A stretch of DNA of 64,000 nucleotides from Phytopseudomonas seleniipraecipitans (GCF_900102335.1 NZ_FNBM01000003.1:437636-501635), one strand, 5' to 3'; positions 54,259 to 62,666 are shown, numbered from the stretch's first letter. Program-made: numbers and translations. The notes: generated by a model not told the origin, from the sequence alone.

Positions 54259-54728
54259 GCGACGACTACCGCATCCTGATCATCGACGATCAGCGTCCCA
54301 ACCTGGACCTGATGGAGCAGTTGCTGGCCCGCGAAGGCCTGCACAACGTGCTCAGCAGCACCCAGCCACTGCGCGCCCTGGAGCTCTACAACAGCTTCGA
54401 ACCGGATTTGGTGATTCTCGACCTACACATGCCCGACTTCGATGGCTTCGCGCTGATGGAGCAGCTCAACCGGCGCATTCCGCAGAACGATTACGTGCCA
54501 CTGCTGGTGCTGACCGCCGATGTGACCCGCGCCACCCGCGTGCGTGCCCTGGCACTGGGCGCGCGGGACTTCATCAGCAAGCCGCTGGATGCCTTGGAAA
54601 CCATGTTGCGGGTGTGGAACCTGCTGGAAACCCGCGCCCTGTACAAGGCCCTGCGGGCCACGCTGACCGAGCCACAATTGGCCGCCCTGCTGCAGCCGCT
54701 GGTGGCGCACCGTCAGGGCAGGCGTTAA
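54255..54728 (+). CDS. Stand-alone receiver-domain response regulator
   Basis: 157-residue protein with one receiver domain: acidic pair IIDDQRPN near residue 9-10, phospho-Asp in LVILDLHMPDFDG near 56, Lys in ARDFISKPLD near 108. The last 45 residues are helical (ETMLRVWNLLETRALYKALRATL) with no recognised output domain, so it may work by protein-protein contact or shuttle phosphate. It overlaps the hybrid kinase gene by ATGA. Confidence 0.9.
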   Translation: MSDDYRILIIDDQRPNLDLMEQLLAREGLHNVLSSTQPLRALELYNSFEPDLVILDLHMPDFDGFALMEQLNRRIPQNDYVPLLVLTADVTRATRVRALALGARDFISKPLDALETMLRVWNLLETRALYKALRATLTEPQLAALLQPLVAHRQGRR

Positions 54729-55165
54729 ACGGGCTTGGCGCCCATCACCGCCATGATCACCACCAGCAGCACGACGATCAGCGCGGCATAGGCCATCGCG
54801 AAACGCAGCGACTTGGCAGGCACCGTGCCGCCGGCCTGAGCCTGCCAGGCACCCAACCGGCCGAGCAGCAGCAGGCCGACGATCATCAGCACGCCGAACA
54901 GGATGCTGCCCAGCAGCAGCCAGGTCTGGCTCAACGGCCAACCAGCCAGGTTGACCATCCACCAGCCGGTCACCGGCAGGCTCAACGCCAGCACGGCGAA
55001 CACCGGCAAACTGATCCGGCGCGTGCGCTGCAGCTTGCGTTGCAGCACGGCGCTGTCGCCGCTGCGCCACGCCTTCCAGAGCATGAATGCATGAGCCAGC
55101 ACACCCAGCAGCAGGAGGATGCCGGGCACACTGTGGACGATACGCAGCAGCAGGTAATGTTCCAT
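54725..55165 (-). CDS. DUF2269-family (CopD-like) membrane protein
   Basis: 146-residue inner-membrane protein with four hydrophobic helices and a conserved His in VHSVPGILLLLGVLAHAFMLWKA that may bind haem or metal. Function of the family is unknown. The ATG at 55165 is used; a GTG directly precedes it. Its stop codon overlaps the stop of the convergent receiver gene (54725-54728), so no terminator fits between them. Confidence 0.78.
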   Translation of the reverse strand: MEHYLLLRIVHSVPGILLLLGVLAHAFMLWKAWRSGDSAVLQRKLQRTRRISLPVFAVLALSLPVTGWWMVNLAGWPLSQTWLLLGSILFGVLMIVGLLLLGRLGAWQAQAGGTVPAKSLRFAMAYAALIVVLLVVIMAVMGAKPV

Positions 55166-55192
55166 CACGGTTTCCTTTGGTTTTTTATAGCC

Positions 55193-55270
55193 CAGCCCTG
55201 GGTATCGCTGCGCTCACCGCCAGGCTACCAGTCGACCCCCGTAGCCTGGGTGGAGCAGCGCGATACCCGG
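55193..55270. repeat. Inverted REP pair, GTAGCCTGG family
   Basis: The left copy ends CTAC at 55228 and the right copy begins GTAG at 55241; read outward, both run GTAGCCTGG...GCGATACCC. The pair lies between the DUF2269 gene start and the ilvA stop, in what should be the promoter region of the DUF2269 gene and the terminator region of ilvA. Confidence 0.75.
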
Positions 55271-55290
55271 CAATCGTCTGCGCGAATCAA

Positions 55291-56805
55291 CTAGCCAAGA
55301 AACAGCTTGTAGGCCGGGTTGTCACTTTCGTCCCAGTACGGGTAGCCAATTGCATCCAGCGCCGGCGCGAGCAGATGGCGTTCGTCTTCCGGCACCTGCA
55401 GGGCCGCCAGCACGCGGCCGTCGGCAGCGCCGTGGTTGCGGTAATGGAACAAGGTCATATTCCAGCGCCCGCCCAGCTTGTCGAGGAAGTTGAACAGCGC
55501 ACCCGGGCGCTCCGGAAACTCAAAGCGGAACACGCACTCGTCCGGCACTGCCGCGGCGTGCCCGCCGACGGTATGGCGAATGTGCAGCTTGGCCAGTTCG
55601 TTGTCGGTCAGGTCGATGACCGGGAACCCCTGGCTACGGAGGTTTTCCACCAGTGCCGCACGCGGGTCGTTCTCGGGGTGGGTCTGCACGCCGACAAAGA
55701 TGTGCGCCTCGCCATCCTGGTGGTAGCGGTAGTTGAATTCGGTGATCTGGCGCTTGCCGACCGCCTCGCAGAAGGCCTTGAAGCTGCCCGGTTGCTCCGG
55801 AATGGTGACGGCGATGATCGCTTCGCGCTTTTCACCCAGTTCTGCACGTTCCGCCACATGGCGCAGGCGATCGAAGTTGACGTTGGCGCCCGAATCGATG
55901 CCCACCAGAACCTGGCCGCTGATGCCCTCACGTTCGACGTACTTCTTGATCCCGGCCACGGCCAAAGCACCGGCGGGCTCGGTGATCGAGCGGGTGTCGT
56001 CGTAGATATCCTTGATTGCCGCACAGATTTCGTCGGTGCTGACGGTGATCACTTCATCGACGCACAGCTTGCAGATATCGAAGGTGTGCTGGCCGATCTG
56101 CGCCACCGCCACGCCGTCGGCGAACAGCCCGACCTGCGGCAGCACCACGCGCTCACCCGCGGCCAGCGCCTGCTGCAGGCAGTTGGAGTCGTCCGGCTCG
56201 ACACCGATGATCTTGGTCTCCGGGCGCAGGTATTTGACATAAGCGGCGATGCCGGCGATCAGGCCGCCACCACCGACCGGTACGAAGATCGCGTCCAGCG
56301 GGCCCTGATGCTGCCGCAGGATTTCCATTGCCACGGTGCCCTGGCCGGCGATCACATGGGGGTCGTCGTAGGGGTGCACGTAGACCAGGCCCTGTTCCTC
56401 GACCAGCTTTAGCGAATGCGCCAGCGCTTCGGGAAAGGCGTCGCCGTGCAGCACCACCTTGCCACCACGCGAACGCACACCCTGCACTTTCAGCTCAGGC
56501 GTGGTGCGCGGCATGACGATGGTCGCCTTGACGCCCATGTGCTTGGCGGCCAACGCCAGGCCCTGGGCATGGTTGCCCGCCGAAGCGGTCACCACGCCGC
56601 GGGCCAGCTCTTCCGGGCTCAGCTGCGCCAGCTTGTTGTAGGCGCCACGAATCTTGAACGAGTAAACCGGCTGCAGATCCTCGCGCTTGAGCAGAATCTG
56701 ATTGCCCAGGCGTTCGGAAAGTTGGCGAGCGGGTTGCAGCGGGGTTTCCACGGCAACGTCATAGACACGAGAGGTCAGGGTCTTCTTGACGTACTGTTCG
56801 AGCAT
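55291..56805 (-). CDS. ilvA: Threonine ammonia-lyase, biosynthetic
   Basis: 504-residue PLP enzyme converting threonine to 2-oxobutyrate for isoleucine synthesis. The PLP lysine is in YSFKIRGAYNKL near residue 57, the phosphate-binding GGGGLIAG loop near 190, and two C-terminal regulatory ACT-like domains (AIIAVTIPEQPGSFKAF and CVFRFEFPERPGALFNF) give feedback inhibition by isoleucine. The start at 56805 gives the family length and first residues MLEQYVKK; an ATG at 56829 adds eight residues. It diverges from rpiA. Confidence 0.95.
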   Translation of the reverse strand: MLEQYVKKTLTSRVYDVAVETPLQPARQLSERLGNQILLKREDLQPVYSFKIRGAYNKLAQLSPEELARGVVTASAGNHAQGLALAAKHMGVKATIVMPRTTPELKVQGVRSRGGKVVLHGDAFPEALAHSLKLVEEQGLVYVHPYDDPHVIAGQGTVAMEILRQHQGPLDAIFVPVGGGGLIAGIAAYVKYLRPETKIIGVEPDDSNCLQQALAAGERVVLPQVGLFADGVAVAQIGQHTFDICKLCVDEVITVSTDEICAAIKDIYDDTRSITEPAGALAVAGIKKYVEREGISGQVLVGIDSGANVNFDRLRHVAERAELGEKREAIIAVTIPEQPGSFKAFCEAVGKRQITEFNYRYHQDGEAHIFVGVQTHPENDPRAALVENLRSQGFPVIDLTDNELAKLHIRHTVGGHAAAVPDECVFRFEFPERPGALFNFLDKLGGRWNMTLFHYRNHGAADGRVLAALQVPEDERHLLAPALDAIGYPYWDESDNPAYKLFLG

Positions 56806-56936
56806 GGCGGGCATCGCAGTCGGCTTCATGGGGAACCCAGGAGTCTAACGCAGCCATCTGCCGAGCGACCATACGAATTCCGGGGTTTTGCCGGCTATAA
56901 TCTCCGCCTCGTTTCCCTCTCTCTCGTGGAACCCGC

Positions 56937-57608
56937 ATGACCCAGGATCAGCTCAAACAAGCCGTGGCCCAGGCCGCCGTCGACTTCATCCTTCCCAAGC
57001 TCGACGCCAAGAGCGTCATTGGGGTCGGTACCGGCTCCACAGCCAACTGCTTCATCGATGCGCTGGCCAAGCACAAACTGGATTTCGATGGCGCCGTCGC
57101 CAGCTCCGAAGCCACTGCCGCCCGCCTCAAGGGCCATGGCATTGCGGTGTACGAACTGAACACCGTCAGCGATCTGGAGTTCTATGTCGATGGTGCCGAT
57201 GAGAGTGACGAGCGCCTGAACCTGATCAAGGGTGGCGGCGCCGCCCTGACCCGCGAGAAGATCGTCGCCGCTGTGGCGCGCACCTTCATCTGCATCGCCG
57301 ACGGCAGCAAACTGGTGCCGGTGCTCGGCGCTTTCCCGCTGCCGGTGGAAGTGATTCCCATGGCCCGCAGCCACGTGGCGCGCGAATTGGTCAAGCTGGG
57401 CGGCGACCCGGTCTATCGCGAAGGCGTGCTGACCGACAACGGCAATGTAATCCTCGATGTGCACAACATGAGCATCACCGACCCAGTGAAACTGGAAGCG
57501 GACATCAACGCCATCGTCGGCGTGGTTACCAACGGCCTGTTCGCCGCGCGCCCGGCCGATTTGCTGCTGCTCGGCACCGCCGAAGGCGTAAAGTCGCTGC
57601 AGCGTTAA
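56937..57608 (+). CDS. rpiA: Ribose-5-phosphate isomerase A
   Basis: 223-residue enzyme interconverting ribose-5-P and ribulose-5-P. Family motifs are [15 protein letters not shown] near residue 26, [14 protein letters not shown], the catalytic [20 protein letters not shown] near 80-100 and the phosphate loop region [14 protein letters not shown] [10 protein letters not shown]. Length is standard. It ends at a terminator shared with the next gene. Confidence 0.97.
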   Translation: MTQDQLKQAVAQAAVDFILPKLDAKSVIGVGTGSTANCFIDALAKHKLDFDGAVASSEATAARLKGHGIAVYELNTVSDLEFYVDGADESDERLNLIKGGGAALTREKIVAAVARTFICIADGSKLVPVLGAFPLPVEVIPMARSHVARELVKLGGDPVYREGVLTDNGNVILDVHNMSITDPVKLEADINAIVGVVTNGLFAARPADLLLLGTAEGVKSLQR

Positions 57609-57626
57609 GCATCGACGGCCGTATCG

Positions 57627-57658
57627 AAAAGGCCGAGTGAGCGATCACTCGGCCTTTT
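57627..57658 (+). terminator. Terminator after rpiA, overlapping the end of the convergent gene
   Basis: A perfect 14-base stem (57627-57640 with 57645-57658, loop GCGA) followed by T5. Its right arm also encodes the final KAE and stop of the minus-strand gene. Confidence 0.9.
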
Positions 57659-58559
57659 TGCTGAAGGTATAAAACAGGTTGGGCTCGCTGATCAGGTAGA
57701 TCACGCCGTTCTCGTCCAGCGCGATGCCCTCGGCCTGCGGCACCGATTCCTTCAGCCCCTGCTGACCGCCAATCAGCGACAGGCTGCTGACCGCCTTGCC
57801 CTGGGTATCGAGTTCGACCAGCAGGCGCGAGTCATCGGAAAGCGCCAGCAGGTGTCCGCTGCCGGCCACATATTGCAGGCTGGACAGGTCGCGGACGAAC
57901 AGTCCGGCATCGCGCTCTCGATCATCGATGATGCGGATCGCCGATGGACTGTGCGGGTCGAAATGCGGGAAACCCTGCACCTCGTAGATGCGCAGCGGGT
58001 CGCGCTCCTTGGCAACGAACAGACGTTTGCCGGCCAGGTCATAGGCCAGACCTTCGAAGCCCTTGTTCTTGGCCTCCATCTCCAGCCCCAGCGAAAGCTG
58101 CTGACCATCGGCCGCGTCGACGCGGGTGGTGGCGTCGTCGATGCGCACCTCGACGAGGCGCTGCGGGCGCTCGTCGGCGATCACGAAAATGCCTGGGCCG
58201 ACATATTCCACCGCCTCTGGGTCACCGAAGCCAACCAGTTCGATCTCTCGCAGCACCTTGCCGTCGAGGGACAGCTCGATCAGCCGGGGCTTCTGGTTGG
58301 TCACGGTGAACAGGCTCTTGCGCAGCGGATCATAGGCCAGCGCCGAGACGTCATCGTCCAGGCCTTCGATGACCTGCGCGTCGCGGGTGACCTGATACCC
58401 ATCGAGCCACAGGGCACTGGCCGGCGCATCCTCTGGCTGCTGCAGGTTGAACCAGGCGCGCTCGAACACTCGCAACTCCTGACCCCAGACCGCCAGCAGT
58501 AGCGCGGCAATGAGTAACAGGCTGACGAGGATCGCCTTGAAGGAAAACAGTCGACGCAT
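57645..58559 (-). CDS. SdiA-regulated-domain protein, copy 1
   Basis: 304-residue protein with an N-terminal membrane anchor (FSFKAILVSLLLIAALLLAVWG, about residues 5-26) and a periplasmic beta-propeller-like SdiA-regulated domain (PF06977, as in E. coli YjiK): repeated blocks such as GLDDDVSALAYDPLRKSLFTVTNQKPRLIELSLDGKVLREIELVGFGDPEAVEY. Function is unknown. It is a tandem paralogue of 58695-59633, with most residues shared. Confidence 0.85.
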   Translation of the reverse strand: MRRLFSFKAILVSLLLIAALLLAVWGQELRVFERAWFNLQQPEDAPASALWLDGYQVTRDAQVIEGLDDDVSALAYDPLRKSLFTVTNQKPRLIELSLDGKVLREIELVGFGDPEAVEYVGPGIFVIADERPQRLVEVRIDDATTRVDAADGQQLSLGLEMEAKNKGFEGLAYDLAGKRLFVAKERDPLRIYEVQGFPHFDPHSPSAIRIIDDRERDAGLFVRDLSSLQYVAGSGHLLALSDDSRLLVELDTQGKAVSSLSLIGGQQGLKESVPQAEGIALDENGVIYLISEPNLFYTFSKKAE

Positions 58560-58694
58560 ACCGGTTCACATGTCCATCAGTGGGAACGACAAGCCGTCTC
58601 CCACTCAACGCAGACAGACGGCCATTCAGAAACGGGCGACGCTAACAGCCTTGGTTACGGTTCACCAGCTCGGCAGCGGAGCCAGGGCCATGGC

Positions 58695-59633
58695 TTACTC
58701 GGCCTGATCGGCCTGATCGGACTGATCGGCCTTGCTGAAGACATAGAACAGATTCGGCTCGCTGGTCAGGTACAGCACGCCCTTGTCGTCGACCGTGATG
58801 CCTTCGGCCTGCGGTACCGATTTGCTGAGACCATGCTGACCGGGCAGCAGCGACAGGCTACTGATCGGCCTGCCGTCCTGGTCCAGCTCGACGACCAGGC
58901 GCGATTCGTCGGACAACGCCAGCAAGTGACCGGTGCGGCTATCGAAATGCAGGCTGGACAGGTCGCGAACGAAGATGCCCGCATCGCGCTTGCGGTCATC
59001 GCGGATCTGCAGCGGGTCGGGCGCCTGCGGGTCGAGATTGGGAAACCCGTGCACTTCATAGATGCGCATGGGATCACGCTCCTTGGCGACAAACAGGCGC
59101 TGACCCTTGAGGTCATAGGCAAGACCCTCGAAGCCCTTGTTCTTGCCGCCCATCTCCAGGCCCAGCGACATCTGCTGCCCGTCAGCGGCGTTGATCGATG
59201 TGGTGTCGTTATCGACCCGCACCTTGACCAGCCGCTGGGCCCGCTCGTCAGCGATCACGAAGCGGCCTGGGGCCACATACTCCACCGCCTCGGGGTCTCC
59301 GAAGCCGACCAACTCGATCTGCCGCAGCACCTTGCCGTCAAGTGACAGCTCGATCAGTTTGGGGTGCTGGTTGGTGACGGTAAACAGGCTTTGCCGATCC
59401 GGGTCGTACGTCAGCGCCGAGACGTCGTCCTCGAGCCCTTCGATAGGCTGCGCCTCGATCACCACCTTGTAGTCGTTCAACCACAGCGAGTGGGACGGCG
59501 CATCGTTCGGCTGGCTTACATTGAACCAGGCCCGCTCGAACAGCCGAAACTGCTGACTGGTAATCACCAGTGCGGCAAGCACAACCAGCATCAACAGCAG
59601 AAACAATCCTTTGACTGAAAGCAGACGACGCAT
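58695..59633 (-). CDS. SdiA-regulated-domain protein, copy 2
   Basis: 312-residue paralogue of the preceding gene with the same membrane anchor (GLFLLLMLVVLAALVI) and propeller-like domain. It ends with a short repetitive acidic tail (FSKADQSDQADQAE) that the other copy lacks. The sequence upstream of both copies is also similar (CCATCAG, GACGGCCATTCAG, GACGCTAACAGC), so the duplication includes the leader. It lies about 100 bases after ygiW on the same strand. Confidence 0.85.
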   Translation of the reverse strand: MRRLLSVKGLFLLLMLVVLAALVITSQQFRLFERAWFNVSQPNDAPSHSLWLNDYKVVIEAQPIEGLEDDVSALTYDPDRQSLFTVTNQHPKLIELSLDGKVLRQIELVGFGDPEAVEYVAPGRFVIADERAQRLVKVRVDNDTTSINAADGQQMSLGLEMGGKNKGFEGLAYDLKGQRLFVAKERDPMRIYEVHGFPNLDPQAPDPLQIRDDRKRDAGIFVRDLSSLHFDSRTGHLLALSDESRLVVELDQDGRPISSLSLLPGQHGLSKSVPQAEGITVDDKGVLYLTSEPNLFYVFSKADQSDQADQAE

Positions 59634-59732
59634 GGCGATTCACATATCCATCAGCAGAAATGACAACGCCGCCTCTCGGTATTCCGAGAGACGGCCATTC
59701 AGTGCAGAGGTGGGACGCTAACAGCGCCCGCC

Positions 59733-60080
59733 TTATTTCACCAGTTCAACGATGTCGACATCGATTTCGCGGCTGGTCAGGTCCTTGTCGACTTCACCGG
59801 TCAGCTTGACGTTGGCCTTCTCGGAGACAGCTTGCGGCGGCCAGTCTTCGTCGTCGATTTCTACGTGGATGGTGCCCGTGGCATCCTTGAACTCATAGAG
59901 TTCGTCCTGCAGACGCTTGACGATCTGGCCTTGCAGCACCACCGGGGTGTCGTCGGCGGCTTTCAGCGCCTGCTCGACAGTGGTGACCTGAGCGACCTGG
60001 CCTGGGCCGGTGTAGCCGGCAGCCATGGCAGCGGAAGAGAACAGCGGAACGAGCAACAGTGCGAGTGCGGGAGCTTTCAT
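59733..60080 (-). CDS. YgiW/YdeI-family stress-tolerance OB-fold protein
   Basis: 115-residue periplasmic BOF (bacterial OB-fold) protein. A signal peptide (cleavage near AMAAG) is followed by YTGPGQVAQVTTVEQALKAADDTPVVLQGQIV, a typical BOF strand pattern, and ELYEFKDATGTIHVEIDDEDW. Relatives in enteric bacteria affect peroxide, cadmium and cationic-peptide tolerance and neighbour the QseBC system. Three CTTAA repeats upstream suggest control by an OmpR-type regulator such as PmrA/QseB. Confidence 0.86.
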   Translation of the reverse strand: MKAPALALLLVPLFSSAAMAAGYTGPGQVAQVTTVEQALKAADDTPVVLQGQIVKRLQDELYEFKDATGTIHVEIDDEDWPPQAVSEKANVKLTGEVDKDLTSREIDVDIVELVK

Positions 60081-60142
60081 GTGGGATGACCCTCTATCTG
60101 TAGATGACGGGGGTCAGGTTAAGTCCCGGAGCTGAAGCCAGC

Positions 60143-60169
60143 CTTAAAGCCGGCTTAAGCGAAGCTTAA
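60143..60169 (-). promoter_or_regulatory. Three CTTAA repeats at 11-base spacing before ygiW
   Basis: CTTAA occurs at 60143, 60154 and 60165, exactly one helical turn apart. Two of them form the CTTAAG-N5-CTTAAT arrangement of PmrA/QseB-type boxes. The array is 63 bases upstream of the ygiW start. Confidence 0.6.
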
Positions 60170-60185
60170 TTGCAAACGCGGATTG

Positions 60186-60391
60186 ACGGCTGATGCGTGG
60201 CGGGAGCGGGCGGTCAGCCATTAGACCTGATCGCTCCCACGCTCCTGCGCGGGGGCCCGGCCTGGGGCGCTCTGCGCACGCTTAGGCTTACCGGTGTGCT
60301 CGGCATCGGACGCAGAGCGTCCCGGAAGGCATTCCCACGCGGAGCGTGAGGAACGATCAGCTGAGCGGCCGCTCCCGCCACTCAGCGGTCT
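60186..60391. repeat. Composite inverted repeat with 20-base terminal arms
   Basis: GGCGGGAGCGGGCGGTCAGC at 60199 matches the reverse complement of 60360-60379 at 18 of 20 positions. Inside each arm lies TGATCGNTCC and the CACGCTCNGCGTG palindrome, the same unit as at 25828-25957. The two units face each other across the centre near 60290. With the array at 60143 it fills the 313-base gap 60081-60393, in which I see no gene. Confidence 0.7.
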
Positions 60392-60393
60392 TG

Positions 60394-61059
60394 TCAGAGG
60401 ACGCGGCTGGCGAAGCTGGAGTGGTCGACCAGATCCAGTACCAGTTCATCGCCCTTGTGCAGCGGGCCGACGCCGGCTGGGGTGCCGGTGAGGATCACAT
60501 CACCAGGCTGCAGGTTGAAGTTGCCGGCCATTTCCTGAATCACCGGCACGATCGCAAAGATCATGTCGCCGCTGATACCGTCCTGGCGTACTTCACCGTT
60601 GATGGTCAAGCGAATGCCGATGCCGGCGAGGTCTTCGACCGCGTCGCCCGGCACGAACGGTGCGAGCACACAGGCGCCGTCGAACGACTTGGCCGGCTCC
60701 CACGGGTGACCCTGGTTTTTCAGCTTGTTCTGTACATCACGCAGGGTCAGATCCAGGGCGGGGGCGAAACCGGAAATGGCGTCGCGCACTTCTTCTTCGC
60801 TCGGCTTGCGCGACAGCGGCTTGCCGATCAGCACGGCGATTTCCACTTCGTAGTGCACCGAACCGCGGTCTTCCGGAATGCTGAAACCGCCTTCAAGCGG
60901 CACAACGCAGCTGCCGGGCTTGATGAACAGCATCGGCTCGGTCGGCAGTGGGTTATTGAGCTCCTTGGCGTGCTCGGCGTAGTTGCGGCCTACACACACC
61001 ACCTTGCCCAGCGGGAAGTGGATTCGGGTGCCATCGATGTATTGGTGCTGGTAGCTCAT
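60394..61059 (-). CDS. Fumarylacetoacetate hydrolase family protein
   Basis: 221-residue FAA-fold hydrolase, close in size and sequence to E. coli YcgM. Metal ligands are expected in HYEVEIAVLIGKPLS (Glu-x-Glu near residue 70) and DLTLRDVQ (Asp near 103); GDVILTGTPAGVGPL is the family C-terminal signature. Such enzymes hydrolyse acylpyruvates or decarboxylate oxaloacetate-like acids. It lies about 30 bases after the D-2-hydroxyglutarate dehydrogenase gene and may be its operon partner. Confidence 0.88.
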   Translation of the reverse strand: MSYQHQYIDGTRIHFPLGKVVCVGRNYAEHAKELNNPLPTEPMLFIKPGSCVVPLEGGFSIPEDRGSVHYEVEIAVLIGKPLSRKPSEEEVRDAISGFAPALDLTLRDVQNKLKNQGHPWEPAKSFDGACVLAPFVPGDAVEDLAGIGIRLTINGEVRQDGISGDMIFAIVPVIQEMAGNFNLQPGDVILTGTPAGVGPLHKGDELVLDLVDHSSFASRVL

Positions 61060-61090
61060 GGTCGCTCCTTTTGTTATTCCAACCCCGGAC

Positions 61091-62482
61091 TCAGACGAAG
61101 ATCTTGCCCGGATTCATGATGCCGTTGGGGTCGAATATCGCCTTGACCGCTTTCATATAACCGATTTCCGCCGGTGAGCGGCTGTATTCCAGATAATCGC
61201 GCTTGGTCATACCGACGCCGTGTTCCGCGGAAATCGAGCCGTTGTACTTCTCGACCGTCTCGAACACCCAGGTGTTGACGGTGGCGCACTTGCCGAAGAA
61301 CTCTTCCTTGCTCAGCGCGTCGGGCTTGAGGATGTTCAGGTGCAGGTTGCCATCGCCGATGTGACCGTACCAGAGCACTTCAAAATCCGGGTAGCTGCCG
61401 GAAACGATGGTGTCGATGTCGGCCAGGAAAGCCGGTACCTGAGAAACCGTCACCGAGATATCGTTCTTGTACGGTGTCCAGTGGCTGATGGTCTCGGAGA
61501 TGTATTCGCGCAGCTTCCACAGGTTCTGCAACTGCTGCTCGCTCTGGCTCATTACGCCGTCGAGGACCCAGCCTTGCTCGACGCAATGCTCGAAGGTCGC
61601 CAGCGCGGCATTGGCGACGTCCTCGTTGACCGCTTCGAATTCCAGCAGCGCATAGAACGGCGTGCGGCTCTCGAACGGTGCGGGAATGTCGCCACGGCCG
61701 AGAATCTTGTCCAGGCATTTGTCGGAAAAGAACTCGAAGGCGGTGAGGTCGAGCTTGCCGTGAAAGGCATGCAGCACCGGCATGATCGAATCGAAATCGG
61801 GGGTGCCGAGCACCATGGCAGTGAGGTTGCGCGGTGCGCGATCCAGACGCATCGTCGCCTCGACCACGAAACCCAGGGTGCCTTCGGCGCCAATGAACAG
61901 CTGGCGCAGGTCATAGCCCGTGGCGTTCTTGATCAGGTCCTTGTTCAGCTCGAGCAGCTCGCCGGTGCCAGTGACCACTTTCAGGCCGGCTACCCAGTTG
62001 CGGGTCAGGCCGTAGCGGATGACCTTGATGCCACCGGCGTTGGTACCGATGTTGCCACCGATCTGGCTGGAACCGGCGGAGGCAAAATCCACCGGGTAAT
62101 ACAGGCCCTTGTCCTCGGCGAACTGCTGCAGCGCGCCGGTGACCACCCCCGGCTGGCAGACCACGGTGCGGTTGGACTCGTTGAAATCGAGAATCTGGTT
62201 CATGTAGTCGAACGACACCACCACCTCGCCGTTGGCCGCAACGGCCCCTGCCGACAGACCGGTGCGCCCGCCGGAGGGCACCAGGGCGATCTTGTGGGCA
62301 TTGGCCCAACGGACGATGGCCTGCACCTGCTCGATGGTCTTGGGGAACACGATGGCGGTGGGCGCAGGCGCGTAGTGCTTGGTCCAGTCCTTGCCATAGG
62401 TTTCCAGCGAGGCGGCGTCGGTCAACACTTTGCCGGGCTCGACCAGGGTTTTGAGTTCTTCAATCGGCAGGTGATCGGTCAT
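61091..62482 (-). CDS. D-2-hydroxyglutarate dehydrogenase (FAD-binding oxidase)
   Basis: 463-residue flavoprotein of the PCMH/lactate-dehydrogenase-like group. The N-terminal FAD domain has VPSGGRTGLSAGAV near residue 75 and ASAGSSQIGGNIGTNAGGIKV near 135; the C-terminal domain has WYGHIGDGNLHLNIL (substrate/zinc-region histidines) and EHGVGMTKR. It is divergent from serA. In Pseudomonas this enzyme reoxidises the D-2-hydroxyglutarate that SerA forms, so it supports serine synthesis. The start at 62482 is preferred; MNISRVE upstream is a possible extension. Confidence 0.88.
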   Translation of the reverse strand: MTDHLPIEELKTLVEPGKVLTDAASLETYGKDWTKHYAPAPTAIVFPKTIEQVQAIVRWANAHKIALVPSGGRTGLSAGAVAANGEVVVSFDYMNQILDFNESNRTVVCQPGVVTGALQQFAEDKGLYYPVDFASAGSSQIGGNIGTNAGGIKVIRYGLTRNWVAGLKVVTGTGELLELNKDLIKNATGYDLRQLFIGAEGTLGFVVEATMRLDRAPRNLTAMVLGTPDFDSIMPVLHAFHGKLDLTAFEFFSDKCLDKILGRGDIPAPFESRTPFYALLEFEAVNEDVANAALATFEHCVEQGWVLDGVMSQSEQQLQNLWKLREYISETISHWTPYKNDISVTVSQVPAFLADIDTIVSGSYPDFEVLWYGHIGDGNLHLNILKPDALSKEEFFGKCATVNTWVFETVEKYNGSISAEHGVGMTKRDYLEYSRSPAEIGYMKAVKAIFDPNGIMNPGKIFV

Positions 62483-62666
62483 TTCAACTCTCGAAATATT
62501 CATGGTCGCCCTGAGAACCGTTCAGGTCGCAACCGAGCAAGGAAAAGGGAAGCCATGCTAGCATATGCCCCCCGCAAATCATGCTTTGCAGCGATTTGCC
62601 GGCCCATCGGCGCCAGCGCCGATGCTTCTCCTGACACTTAAAATTAGTGGGGCAACAGGTACTCCG

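Noticed and set aside
55087..56412. Plus-strand open frame (441 codons) opposite ilvA
   Set aside because: ilvA on the other strand has every catalytic and regulatory motif; this frame is a shadow.
61220..62641. Plus-strand open frame (473 codons) opposite the D-2-hydroxyglutarate dehydrogenase
   Set aside because: Shadow of a well-supported gene, with Gly/Val/Gln-rich sequence lacking motifs.
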